DNA from: CATQHL01 sp965204655
Lineage (GTDB): Bacteria; Actinomycetota; Acidimicrobiia; Acidimicrobiales; CATQHL01
Direction of reading: 5' to 3'
Assembly: GCA_965204655.1 (NCBI GenBank)
Contig: OZ241998.1
Span: forward strand, 1,426,001 to 1,490,000
Length of the DNA: 64,000 nucleotides
Part shown: positions 42,023 to 50,819 of the stretch, one piece after another
Layout: every line of letters begins with the position of its first letter
Numbering within the stretch: position 1 is the first letter of the stretch
The notes under the pieces: generated by a model
The model's database searches: none
Seen by the model: only the letters and a program-made list of their open reading frames with translations
Told to the model about the DNA's origin: nothing
Program-made: the position numbers and the translations under genes

Positions 42023-42155
42023 GCGGTTGGGAGAGGCGGCCGGGGCGGAGACCCCGGGGGGAGGCAGAGTGCTCCACGGGATGGTCGCTCCGTCCGCGGT
42101 TGGGAGAGGCGGCCGGGGCGGAGACCCCGGGGGGAATTTGGAGACCCCGGGGAGA
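42023..42155. repeat. Direct repeats with GC-rich hairpins between convergent genes
   Basis: A unit of about 40 bases starting GCGGTTGGGAGAGG occurs at 42023-42062 and again at 42096-42135; a shorter partial copy (GGAGACCCCGGGGAGA) ends at about 42155. Each full unit contains the inverted repeat CCGGGG-N6-CCCCGG, so the RNA can fold into strong hairpins. Lying between the 3' ends of the membrane-anchored protein gene and pcrA, they may act as bidirectional terminators; no T-tract follows, so this is inference. Confidence 0.6.
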
Positions 42156-42163
42156 GGGGGAAC

Positions 42164-44437
42164 TCAGTCGACCTTAGTGAGACGCGCCCAGGCAAGCAGA
42201 AGCCTTTTTTCGCCGACGTCAGGAAAAGTGACCGTGGCCTCGGCTTCGCCGTTCAACTCGTCAATATCAATAACCACCCCTTCACCCCAGCGGGGATGAC
42301 GCACGTCGCTTCCCACCTTGAGGTCTTCGGCACTGAGACCTGCAGGCGTCCGGGAATCCGACTGGAGATCTCTCGAAGACGACACGCTCCGCTCGACCTC
42401 CCGTGATTTCCAACGCTCGCGGCGCTCAGCGGCGGTCGGGGCTCGTCCTGCGCCAGAGCGCCCGTAGTGGCTGTAGTTCGAACCTCCGTAACCCCCATAG
42501 CCTCCGTAGGAAGACAGCGAAGGGCTCGCCTCTTCCAACAACAGATCGCTGGGAAGTTCCTCCAAAAACCTGCTCGGAGGGTTGAACTGGGTATCCGACC
42601 AGAGCCTTCTGCGCTGGGCTGAGGAGAAGTAGAGGCGCTCCTGAGCACGCGTGACCGCCACGTACGCCAGTCGGCGCTCTTCGGACAATTCGGAAGGAAC
42701 GTCCACCGCCCGGGAGATGGGGAAAAGTCCGTCCTCCATTCCCAGCAAGAACACCACGGGAAACTCCAAGCCTTTCGAAGCGTGGACGGTCATGATCTGC
42801 ACCTTGGGGTCGCTCACCGCCTGCTCGGCAGGGGAGGTCACTAGGTCGGCTGAACTCACCAGCGCGGCCTGTTCTAGAAAGTCCCCGGTGATGTCGAACT
42901 CAGCGGCGGTACCCAGGAGTTCTTCTATGTTCTCCAGCCTGCCGGCAGCGATGATGTCGTCTTCCGCTTCGTCGCTGAGTTCGCCCAAGTACCCGCTTTT
43001 TGTAAGAAGGAACTCGATGACGTCCGCCGGGCCTTCCTCAAGGCGGTCGCGGGCATCCTCCATCAAGGTGAGGAAATCTTCGATACCCCGTCTCGCTCCG
43101 GCAGAAACGCCCGCTTCGGCGGCGGAGGGCAAAGCGTGGGAGAACGTGAGGCCATGTTCAGCCGCCCAGTCGGAAAGGCGCTGAAGAGACTTCTCCCCCA
43201 CGCCCCGCCGAGGAACGTTGATGACTCGCCGCAGGCTCACCTCGTCCGTGGGATTCAACAGGACGCGCAGATACGACAAGGCGTCTCGGATTTCCTTGCG
43301 CTCGTAGAAAGAGGCCGCTCCGATCACCTCGTAGGACAACCCTGCTGCAACCAGCGCCGACTCCGCCGCCCGGCTCTGGACGTTGACCCGGTACATGACA
43401 GCGATATCGCCGAGGCGGTAATTCTCCTCGGTGATCAGCCTGCGAATTTCTTCGGCCATCCAGTTAGCCTCTTCGGTTTCGTCATAGGCCTGGAACCACC
43501 TGACCGGTTCTCCTGCGTCCTTTTCACTCCAGAGTTCCTTGGGCAGGCGGTCGGAGTTGAAGGAAATCACCGAATTGGCGACGCTAAGGACGTTCTGCGT
43601 AGACCGGTAGTTCTGCTCTAGGAGGATCACGGAGGCGTCCTCAAAGGCTGCGTCGAACTCCAGAATGTTGCTCAGGACGGCTCCGCGGAAGCCGTAAATG
43701 GACTGATCCGAATCTCCCACCACGAAGACGTTGCGGTGCTTAGCCCCCAGCTTCAGGACTAACTCGTTCTGGGGTTTGTTGGTGTCCTGATACTCATCCA
43801 CAAGGATGTGACAGAAGCGGTCTTGATAGTTCTCCAAGACGTCGGGGTGCTCATTGAACAGCCGCAGGGTCATCAACAACAGGTCGTCGAAGTCCATGGC
43901 TGCGGCTGCGGCCAGGCGTTTCTGATACTCGGAGTAGACCTTGGCCGTCTGTCGTTCGAGGTAATCCTCCGCGGTGGCTTCGTATTCGTACGGCCCGATC
44001 ATGGCGTTCTTAGCCGTGCTGATGCGCCCGTGGAAGCCTCTGGGCTTGGGGTTCGCAATATTCAAGTCCGACATAACACTGCGGGTAAGGCGGAGGGAAT
44101 CGGCTTGGTCGTAAATGCTGAAGTCCTTGTGGAAATCCAGCAGTTCGGCGTTGAAGCGCAGAATCCGAGCGCACGACGAGTGAAAAGTGCGCACCCACAT
44201 ACTTTCTGCGACAGGCCCCACGAGCCGAATTACCCGCTCGAGCATCTCTTTGGCGGCCTTGTTGGTGAACGTGACGGCCAGGATCTCCCACGGCCTCACT
44301 CCGCAATCGGAGATGAGGTGGGCGATGCGACAAGTGAGCACGCGCGTCTTGCCCGAACCCGCTCCGGCGCTCACGAGCAGGGGGCCGTCGCCGTGCAGAA
44401 CGGCCTCGTACTGGACTGGATTCAGGTTGTATTCCAA
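42164..44437 (-). CDS. pcrA: UvrD/PcrA-type superfamily 1 DNA helicase
   Basis: 757 residues. It unwinds DNA 3' to 5' in repair and replication. Motifs in order: Q motif LNPVQYEAV, Walker A AGAGSGKT (24-31), VTFTNKAAKEML, VRTFHSSCARIL, Walker B VDEYQDTN, VVGDSDQSIYGFRG, LEQNYRST, VQIMTVHASKGLEFPVVFLLG and RRLAYVAVTRAQERLYF. The C-terminus is the PcrA-type Tudor-like segment (GSDVRHPRWGEGVVIDID to LAWARLTKVD) after a Ser/Tyr/Gly-rich linker. The start is a TTG (44435-44437). The gene is divergent from the S1-domain gene. Confidence 0.93.
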   Translation of the reverse strand: MEYNLNPVQYEAVLHGDGPLLVSAGAGSGKTRVLTCRIAHLISDCGVRPWEILAVTFTNKAAKEMLERVIRLVGPVAESMWVRTFHSSCARILRFNAELLDFHKDFSIYDQADSLRLTRSVMSDLNIANPKPRGFHGRISTAKNAMIGPYEYEATAEDYLERQTAKVYSEYQKRLAAAAAMDFDDLLLMTLRLFNEHPDVLENYQDRFCHILVDEYQDTNKPQNELVLKLGAKHRNVFVVGDSDQSIYGFRGAVLSNILEFDAAFEDASVILLEQNYRSTQNVLSVANSVISFNSDRLPKELWSEKDAGEPVRWFQAYDETEEANWMAEEIRRLITEENYRLGDIAVMYRVNVQSRAAESALVAAGLSYEVIGAASFYERKEIRDALSYLRVLLNPTDEVSLRRVINVPRRGVGEKSLQRLSDWAAEHGLTFSHALPSAAEAGVSAGARRGIEDFLTLMEDARDRLEEGPADVIEFLLTKSGYLGELSDEAEDDIIAAGRLENIEELLGTAAEFDITGDFLEQAALVSSADLVTSPAEQAVSDPKVQIMTVHASKGLEFPVVFLLGMEDGLFPISRAVDVPSELSEERRLAYVAVTRAQERLYFSSAQRRRLWSDTQFNPPSRFLEELPSDLLLEEASPSLSSYGGYGGYGGSNYSHYGRSGAGRAPTAAERRERWKSREVERSVSSSRDLQSDSRTPAGLSAEDLKVGSDVRHPRWGEGVVIDIDELNGEAEATVTFPDVGEKRLLLAWARLTKVD

Positions 44438-44508
44438 GGGTGAGATTCCCGTTCCCTCAGGTCATGGGCATGGGCCAGGGAAAGTCGGAGCTATACGATT
44501 ACAGGGTA

Positions 44509-46011
44509 ATGGATGCCGCTGAAGACCTCTTGGCAAAAGAGGTAGATGAAAGCCCGCAGGACGCATCCGAGGGCTTGCCGGGGGGCTCCGAAACGGCGTC
44601 TGAACCGGCGTCGGAAGGCGCATCCGAGCAGGGGCCGCCGCAGGGGCCGCCACCGCCGCAGGCGCAGCCGTCCGGCGAATCGGGAAATCCTCAGTCTGAA
44701 GCCAAATCGCCCCCCCAGACACCCGTCCCTGTCTTCGGAACGCCGATTCCGGTCAAGGCGACAACCGGCGGATTGAAGAGCGGAACGATCGTCACTGGAA
44801 CGGTCACGTCGGTTTCCCCTCGGGAGATGGAACTCGACCTAGGGGAAGGGCGGACGGCTGTCATCGGAAACCGTCACTGGACTTCCGGCTTAGAAGTCGA
44901 CCTGACCGGGGAAGTCCAGAAGGGGGAGAGCGTTTCGGCGGCCGTATTGGTACGCGAAGACCACAAGAACCGCATAGTTCTCTCGCGTAGTTGGGGGCTG
45001 CAGCTCAAGGGTTGGCAGGAAGCAAGCGAAGCAATGGAGTCCGGCAGACTCGTTACGGGCACTGTCACGGGCGCCGGCAAGCCGGGGTGGACGGTGGACA
45101 TCGGCATACGAGCCTTCGTGCCCGCCTCTCTCACCGGCAACGAAGACCCTGAGACGTTGCTAGACAAGACCACCGAGTTCAAGGTGGTCGAAGTGAAGCA
45201 GTCGCAAAGCCGCTGCATACTGTCCCGAACCGCCGCTAGGAAGTCGCTGGAGCGGCGGGCGAACCGCAAGAGGTTGGAAGAGCTCAAGGCCGGCGATTTG
45301 GTGCAGGCGGTCGTGACCGAAGTCCATGGCGGAGGCGCCGTGGCCCGGGTGGACGGCCGTTTCATCAGCCACATACGTCGCAGCGAACTGAGTTGGTCGC
45401 ACGTCAGGCGGACGGAAGCAGTGGTAAAGGTGGGCGATGAACTCCAGGTCAAGGTGCTGGAAACCCACCCGAGGAAAATGAAGATCAGCGTTTCCCTTCG
45501 GCTGGGAGAAGACCCGTTCCTGCGGATCGACCGCTCAAAGCGCTACGAAGGAACTGTCAAGAGCCTGACCCTCAGCGGGGCGTACGTGAGCATCACGATC
45601 GGTGATGCGGACGGCGGGGACGAACGTTCGGCAGTTGAAGGGCTGGTGGCCAAGGAGGAGTTGGTTGAGTACCCCATCCGGCACCCAAGCAACGTGGTGG
45701 TCCCAGGGGACCGAGTAGTAGTTCAGGTTCTCCGCTTCAGCCGGCGGAGCCGTCAGCTCGACCTGTCTGTAAATCAGGCGATGTTGGTACTTCCACCTGA
45801 GGTCCCCAGCAGTCCGGAAGACGTAGAGGACTCGCAAGAAGAAGTCAGCCCGGAAGCGACGCTGGCACCGGAGGCGACCACCGAAGAGCCCGAAGAGACC
45901 ACCGACGAGCCCGAAGCGCCACAGGCGACGGGTGCGACGCAGGCATCCTCCGGAGAGCGCGAAGAGTCCGAAGAGTCCGAGGCGCAGACCGAAGAGACCG
46001 AGGCCGACTGA
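44509..46011 (+). CDS. Multi-S1-domain RNA-binding protein
   Basis: 500 residues from ATG 44509. The frame is open to a GTG at 44440, but that would leave only 2 bases to the divergent pcrA start, whereas TATACG lies just ahead of 44509. An acidic, Pro-rich N-terminus of about 85 residues precedes four S1 OB-fold domains, at about 87-160, 179-245, 264-332 and 342-430. The third is the most canonical (GDLVQAVVTEVHGGGAVARVDG-F-SHIRRSELSW). The C-terminal 65 residues are a Glu/Thr-rich acidic tail. It resembles ribosomal protein S1 homologues but the flanking acidic regions are unusual, so it may be an S1 paralogue rather than RpsA itself. Confidence 0.75.
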   Translation: MDAAEDLLAKEVDESPQDASEGLPGGSETASEPASEGASEQGPPQGPPPPQAQPSGESGNPQSEAKSPPQTPVPVFGTPIPVKATTGGLKSGTIVTGTVTSVSPREMELDLGEGRTAVIGNRHWTSGLEVDLTGEVQKGESVSAAVLVREDHKNRIVLSRSWGLQLKGWQEASEAMESGRLVTGTVTGAGKPGWTVDIGIRAFVPASLTGNEDPETLLDKTTEFKVVEVKQSQSRCILSRTAARKSLERRANRKRLEELKAGDLVQAVVTEVHGGGAVARVDGRFISHIRRSELSWSHVRRTEAVVKVGDELQVKVLETHPRKMKISVSLRLGEDPFLRIDRSKRYEGTVKSLTLSGAYVSITIGDADGGDERSAVEGLVAKEELVEYPIRHPSNVVVPGDRVVVQVLRFSRRSRQLDLSVNQAMLVLPPEVPSSPEDVEDSQEEVSPEATLAPEATTEEPEETTDEPEAPQATGATQASSGEREESEESEAQTEETEAD

Positions 46012-46026
46012 GGAGTCTGCCGCGGA

Positions 46027-47673
46027 TCATTCCCACTCAATGGTTCCGGGAGGCTTCGTGGTGACGTCGTAAACCACACGGTTCACGCCGGGCACTTCGG
46101 CCACGATGCGGCTGGCCATGGCTTCCAGGATTTCATACGGCAGGCGTGCCCAGTCCGCGGTCATGGCGTCTTCGCTGGTCACCGCACGAATCACTATGGG
46201 ATGGCCGTAGCTGCGTTCGTCGCCCATAACCCCCACCGTCCTGACGTCTAGGAGCACGGCAAGCACCTGCCAGAGCGCCCTTTCTAAACCCGCACGAGTG
46301 ATCTCTGAGCGAACAATGGCGTCGGCCGCCCGCACGATCTCCACCCTCTCGGGCGTGACTTCCCCGACGATGCGGACGGCCAATCCCGGCCCGGGGAAGG
46401 GATGCCTCCATACCACTTCGGGCGACAGCCCCAACTCCTCCCCCAGCATCCGCACTTCGTCCTTGAAGAGCTTGCGGAGGGGCTCTACCAACTCCAGTTC
46501 CATGTTTTCGGGGAGACCCCCAACGTTGTGATGGCTCTTGATTAGGGCAGCCTCGCCGCCCCCCGACTCGATGAAGTCCGGGTAGAGCGTGCCCTGCACC
46601 AGGAACTTCGCATCGGCGTACCCCAGCGCCTCCCGTTCGAAAATTCTCACGAAGCGCTCGCCAATGATCTTGCGCTTTTTCTCCGGGTCTTTGACGCCCG
46701 CCAAGGCGTCCATGAACTCGCTGGCCGCAGATACGTAAACCAAGCCGCCGTACGCCTCGCCGTCTCCGCCATCCCCGCCGTCCCCGGCGCCGCCGCTAGA
46801 AGCTTGACTGCTTCGCCCGAAAGCCTCGGCCACCTGCTCGCCTTCTCCTTCGCGCATCAGACCCGTGTCTACGAACACGCAGGTCAGACGATCTCCTATC
46901 GCCCGCCGCACCAAGGCAGCCGCCACCATCGAATCCACGCCCCCAGAGAGGCCGCAGACCGCCCGCCCGCCGCCGATCTGGGCGGTAACCGCCGAAAGGG
47001 CGTCGGAGAGCATAGAACGAGGCGTCCAGTCGGGTGAGCAACCGCATGCCTCGTAGAGGAAGTTCTGAATCATCTGCTGTCCTGCTTCGGTGTGATGAAC
47101 TTCCGGATGGAACTGCACTCCGAACAGAGCACGCTGAGGGGATTCGAAAGCGGCGGCAGGCGACATCTCCGTGGAGGCAGTGGCGCAGAAACTCTCGGGG
47201 AGAGCGGTGATGGAATCGAAGTGGCTCATCCAGACCTGTTGACGGCGAGGAATGTCAGGGGTAATCAGCACACTCTCGGAAACGGAATCCACACCATCCC
47301 CCCCCTCGGTGTCCCCGCCCTCTAGAACCTGCAGCTCAACCCGACCGTACTCAGCCGCGCCGCTGCGGTCTACCTCGCCTCCCAGGGATTGCGCCAGGAG
47401 TTGCGCCCCGTAGCAGATACCCAAGATGGGGACGTCCAGATCGTAGATTTCGGCGTCCAGCAGCGGCGAACCTTCTTCGTGGACCGACTTCGGGCCGCCG
47501 CTGAGTATCAGTCCGGACGCCCCGCTCTCACGTACTTCAGCGGCGGTGACGCTCCACGGAACGATCTCGCTGTATACCTTGGCTTCACGCACGCGGCGGG
47601 CTATGAGCTGGGCGTACTGGGCGCCGAAGTCGACCACCAGGACGCCTTCGCGCTTGAAGGGCGATACGCTCAC
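46027..47673 (-). CDS. guaA: GMP synthase (glutamine-hydrolysing)
   Basis: 548 residues; converts XMP to GMP. The class I glutaminase domain has GICYGAQ (Cys87) and FHPEVHHTEAG; the ATP-pyrophosphatase domain has CGLSGGVDSMVAAALV; the dimerisation domain ends in VYDVTTKPPGTIEWE. About 20 residues longer than typical because of a Gly/Asp-rich insertion (GGAGDGGDGGDG at about 295) between the P-loop region and the KDPEKKRKIIGERF motif. The ATG overlaps the stop of the upstream guaB3-like gene (ATGA), coupling two steps of guanine nucleotide synthesis. It is convergent with the S1-domain gene, 15 bases apart. Confidence 0.95.
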   Translation of the reverse strand: MSVSPFKREGVLVVDFGAQYAQLIARRVREAKVYSEIVPWSVTAAEVRESGASGLILSGGPKSVHEEGSPLLDAEIYDLDVPILGICYGAQLLAQSLGGEVDRSGAAEYGRVELQVLEGGDTEGGDGVDSVSESVLITPDIPRRQQVWMSHFDSITALPESFCATASTEMSPAAAFESPQRALFGVQFHPEVHHTEAGQQMIQNFLYEACGCSPDWTPRSMLSDALSAVTAQIGGGRAVCGLSGGVDSMVAAALVRRAIGDRLTCVFVDTGLMREGEGEQVAEAFGRSSQASSGGAGDGGDGGDGEAYGGLVYVSAASEFMDALAGVKDPEKKRKIIGERFVRIFEREALGYADAKFLVQGTLYPDFIESGGGEAALIKSHHNVGGLPENMELELVEPLRKLFKDEVRMLGEELGLSPEVVWRHPFPGPGLAVRIVGEVTPERVEIVRAADAIVRSEITRAGLERALWQVLAVLLDVRTVGVMGDERSYGHPIVIRAVTSEDAMTADWARLPYEILEAMASRIVAEVPGVNRVVYDVTTKPPGTIEWE

Positions 47674-48860
47674 ACCTTCTCTTCCTGCTCTTCCCCGTCG
47701 CTAGGGTGCGCAGATCCGCAACCGCTGATGGCCGCCCCTGCACTCCTCAAAAACGAGGGCGACACCATAACTTCGGCCTTCTGAAAGTCCTTGACGGAAA
47801 CAAACCCGCACGTAGCCATGGCTTCCTTCAAGCCACCGAAGAGATTCGTCCTTCCGTCGGCGCTGCGGGCAGGACCGAAGAGGATCTCCTTGAGCGGCGC
47901 TCTGATGCCCTCGTACACCCGAACGCCGCGAGGCAACACGCCGTGTCCGGCGGCCATGTTCCAGTGAAAACCTCGCCCCGGCGCTTCCTCCGCCGCGGCT
48001 AGGAGGGAGCCCAGCATCACGGCGTCGGCTCCGCAAGCCACAGCCTTGGCGATGTCGCCGCTAGCCGTCAAGCCGCCGTCGGCGACGACCTGCACGTATA
48101 CGCCTGTCTCATCAAGGTGACGCATGCGCGCTGCGCGTACGTCGGCTAAAGCCGTGGCTTGGGGAGCGCCCAGCCCGACCACCCTGCGGGTGGCGCTTGA
48201 GCGGCCCGGGCTGACGCCCACCAACACTCCGGCCACTCCTGCCCGCATGAGATGGAGAGCGGAGTCGTAACTAGCGCAACCGCCCGCCATCACCGGCATC
48301 GGGAGGTCTCGGACAACCTGCTTAAGGTTGAGAGGAGATCCAGTTCGGGAAACGTGCTCGGCGGTCACGGACGTGGACTGAATGACCAGAAGATCCACTT
48401 CGGCCGCCAGTAAGTAAGGAAGCAGTTCTACCACGCTCTTGGGTTTGACGGCCAGACAGGCCAAATGGGCGGACTCCCTGATTTCTGCGACCCTCTCTCC
48501 GATCAGTTCGGGAATCACTGGAGCGGAGTACATCTCCTGAAGGCAAGAAGCGGCGCCTTTCCGGGGGGCGGAGGTAATGGCGTCGTAGGCAGGCGAAGGG
48601 TCTTCGTAGCGTGTCCAGAGACCTTCGGCGTTGAGTACTCCCAGCCCGCCGAGGCGTCCGATGCGAGCGGCGGTCGCCGGAGAGGTCACACTGTCCATAG
48701 CCGATGAAAGCAGCGGCAGCGGCAGCCTGTAGGCGTCTATCTCCCAGTCCAGGGCGACCTCGTCGGGGTTGCAAGTGCGGCGTGTAGGCAAGACGCTGAT
48801 CTCTCCAAACCCATAGGCGCGCCGCCCGCTCTTGCCCAAGCCGATCTGAAGTTCAGCCAT
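47670..48860 (-). CDS. GuaB3-type IMP dehydrogenase family protein
   Basis: 396 residues from ATG 48858-48860 (MAELQIGLGKSGRRAYGF); the longer frame is low-complexity. It follows the actinobacterial GuaB3 layout: LPLLSSAMDSVTSPATAARIGRLGGLGVLN, the CBS domains absent, and VVADGGLTASGDIAKAVACGADAVMLGSLLA. In catalytic IMP dehydrogenases the active-site loop has G-S-x-C-x-T; here the matching place reads PGRSSATRR, with no Cys. GuaB3 proteins are often considered non-classical, so activity as an IMP dehydrogenase is doubtful. It overlaps the NUDIX gene upstream by 8 bases and guaA downstream by 4. Confidence 0.82.
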   Translation of the reverse strand: MAELQIGLGKSGRRAYGFGEISVLPTRRTCNPDEVALDWEIDAYRLPLPLLSSAMDSVTSPATAARIGRLGGLGVLNAEGLWTRYEDPSPAYDAITSAPRKGAASCLQEMYSAPVIPELIGERVAEIRESAHLACLAVKPKSVVELLPYLLAAEVDLLVIQSTSVTAEHVSRTGSPLNLKQVVRDLPMPVMAGGCASYDSALHLMRAGVAGVLVGVSPGRSSATRRVVGLGAPQATALADVRAARMRHLDETGVYVQVVADGGLTASGDIAKAVACGADAVMLGSLLAAAEEAPGRGFHWNMAAGHGVLPRGVRVYEGIRAPLKEILFGPARSADGRTNLFGGLKEAMATCGFVSVKDFQKAEVMVSPSFLRSAGAAISGCGSAHPSDGEEQEEKV

Positions 48861-49695
48861 CGCAACTCGCTTTCCGGCCCGCGGGCCGCCGAGGGGATCC
48901 CCTCCGTTCATCCGCCCCCCCGCTCATCCGGCTCTCCCCCCGGGGCGGCGACCCTTCAAGGCTGTCCATGTCGGGAATTCCCAGTTCGAGAAGACGCCTA
49001 AGCAGGGTTGCCGTGGCGCCCCAGATGATGTCGTGATCTAGTTCGAAGAACGAGATCGGGCGCGGCGGTGCGCCCTCCGAAGAAGGCCAGAGTTCTTCGC
49101 GAAAGGTTCCGGACGCCAACAGTTCGGCGACGGACACATGCAGGATCTCTTCTACTTCCGCCGGGTCGGGCCGCAACCCGGTCGGGCGACGCGGAAGTAC
49201 CGCGATGAACGGGTGGAAGAGCGAATTGCTGCTCACTGTGAAACGCGGATCAAGCCGTCCGATCTGCCGAAGGTCGGTCGGGGGAAGCCCTATCTCCTCT
49301 TGCGTTTCCCTCAGGGCTGTGCTCCAGAGGTCTGCGTCGACGGATTCTTTGGCGCCCCCCGGGAAAGACACCTCTCGACGATGCGCCCTCACGAAAGCGG
49401 ATCGGCGGGTGAGGATCACGAACGTCTCGCCCTCGTGATCGTAAAGAGGGATAAGCACCGCCGAGAGCCTTTGCCGCTCGTTGGGCTCGTCTGCCCGAAG
49501 ACGGGGGGACATCTCCGATAGACGGCTCTCGAGGATGTCCAGGTTGAACCTCCGGGCGTCGGGGGGCAGACGAGCCCACGGAGCCTCTGCGCCGACCCGA
49601 GCCCCCGAAGGACGAGGAATGTGCTGCGGGCGTCCGCTGCGAGGCGGGGCGACTTGGACGGAAAGGCTTAGGGCTGCGTCCAAACGGGGACTCAC
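48853..49695 (-). CDS. NUDIX hydrolase, CoA pyrophosphatase-like
   Basis: 280 residues. The GTG at 49693-49695 overlaps the alr stop (GTGA). The core has LTRRSAFVRAHRREVSFPGGAKES, which fits the extra motif before the NUDIX box in CoA pyrophosphatases (NudL/YeaB type), and ALRETQEEIGL as the NUDIX box proper. Such enzymes cleave CoA to 4'-phosphopantetheine and 3',5'-ADP. The C-terminal segment DHDIIWGATATLLRRLLELG is also typical. An N-terminal extension of about 45 residues and an Arg/Gly-rich tail lie outside the fold. Confidence 0.78.
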   Translation of the reverse strand: MSPRLDAALSLSVQVAPPRSGRPQHIPRPSGARVGAEAPWARLPPDARRFNLDILESRLSEMSPRLRADEPNERQRLSAVLIPLYDHEGETFVILTRRSAFVRAHRREVSFPGGAKESVDADLWSTALRETQEEIGLPPTDLRQIGRLDPRFTVSSNSLFHPFIAVLPRRPTGLRPDPAEVEEILHVSVAELLASGTFREELWPSSEGAPPRPISFFELDHDIIWGATATLLRRLLELGIPDMDSLEGSPPRGESRMSGGADERRGSPRRPAGRKASCDG

Positions 49696-50819
49696 CGGTA
49701 CTCCCTGCGCACCCTTTTTCCGATGTCGCATACCACCTCGTAGGGGATGGTCTCCAGCCGGTCGGCCACCTCCTCCGCCCTTATGCACTCCTCGCCCTGC
49801 GAACCGATCAACACCACCTCGTCGGACACGCAGACATCGGAGTCGAAGCCGCAGTCCACCATCAGTTGATCCATAGTCACCACCCCTACTATCCGGCGGC
49901 GCCGGCCGCGGATGAGCACCTCTCCGCCCGCTTGGTCGTAGTCCCGTCTCACTCCGTCGGCGTATCCGATCGGCACCGTGGCCACCGTCGTGTCAGATTC
50001 GAACCTGTGAGACAGCCCGTAGGAGACGCCCTCCCCCGCGCCGACCCGCTTGACGAAGGAGACCTCGGAACTCAGGCCCATGACCGGACGAAGCCTTTCA
50101 GTCACCGGACGGCGCTGGGCGGTGCCGGGTGAAAGGCCGTAGATGGTCAGCCCCGCCCGAACGAGATCAAAGCGTCCTGCTCGGGGGGTGTCTGCACACC
50201 GCAGCAACAAGGCGGAGTTGGCGGCGTGGCGAAGGAAGCCGTCCGGCACCACCTCCGCCAGCGCGGCGGTGAGGCTCTCAAAGAGTTCCAACTGAGTGTC
50301 GGTGAACGAATCCTCGGGGCGGTCGGCTACAGCGCAGTGAGTCCAGACACCTTCCAAAGTGAGACCCTCTTTGCTCAAGATCGCCTCGGCAAGTCTCAAT
50401 GCGTCGGAAGGTCTAGCTCCCACGCGGTTCATGCCTGTGTCGATTTTCAGGTGGACGGGCAGTTTCAACCCTCGGGCGTCCGCGGCTGCAGCGGCCGCGG
50501 CCAGCCCGACCGGGCTGTAGACCGCGGGGCGCAGCATGTGCTCGGCCACCTCCACCATCTCCGAAGGCCGGGGTTCGGACAGCAGGAGTATGGGGCAGTT
50601 CAAACCCGCCCGCCGCAACTCAACGCCCTCTTCCACCAGGGCCACGGCCAGCCAGTCGGCTCCGCCCGAGAGGGCTGCCCGGGCGGCGGCTAGCGCTCCG
50701 TGGCCGTAGCCGTCGGCCTTCACCACGGCGCAGAAACGCGCAGGACGCGCCATCTCGCAGAGTTGAGCGACGTTGGCGGAGAGGGCTTGGAGATCCACGG
50801 AGGCGCAAGTGGAGCGCAT
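49692..50819 (-). CDS. alr: Alanine racemase
   Basis: 375 residues from ATG 50817-50819, whose first bases overlap the nnr stop (TGATG). It makes D-alanine for peptidoglycan using PLP. The PLP lysine is Lys34 in AVVKADGYGHG; the opposite base Tyr is in GEGVSYGLSHRF (about 265); HLKIDTGMNRVG and TVPIGYADGVRRDY are further landmarks. The frame is open upstream but the family N-terminus is right at this start. Its place after acpS and nnr is the usual actinobacterial arrangement. Confidence 0.92.
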   Translation of the reverse strand: MRSTCASVDLQALSANVAQLCEMARPARFCAVVKADGYGHGALAAARAALSGGADWLAVALVEEGVELRRAGLNCPILLLSEPRPSEMVEVAEHMLRPAVYSPVGLAAAAAAADARGLKLPVHLKIDTGMNRVGARPSDALRLAEAILSKEGLTLEGVWTHCAVADRPEDSFTDTQLELFESLTAALAEVVPDGFLRHAANSALLLRCADTPRAGRFDLVRAGLTIYGLSPGTAQRRPVTERLRPVMGLSSEVSFVKRVGAGEGVSYGLSHRFESDTTVATVPIGYADGVRRDYDQAGGEVLIRGRRRRIVGVVTMDQLMVDCGFDSDVCVSDEVVLIGSQGEECIRAEEVADRLETIPYEVVCDIGKRVRREYR

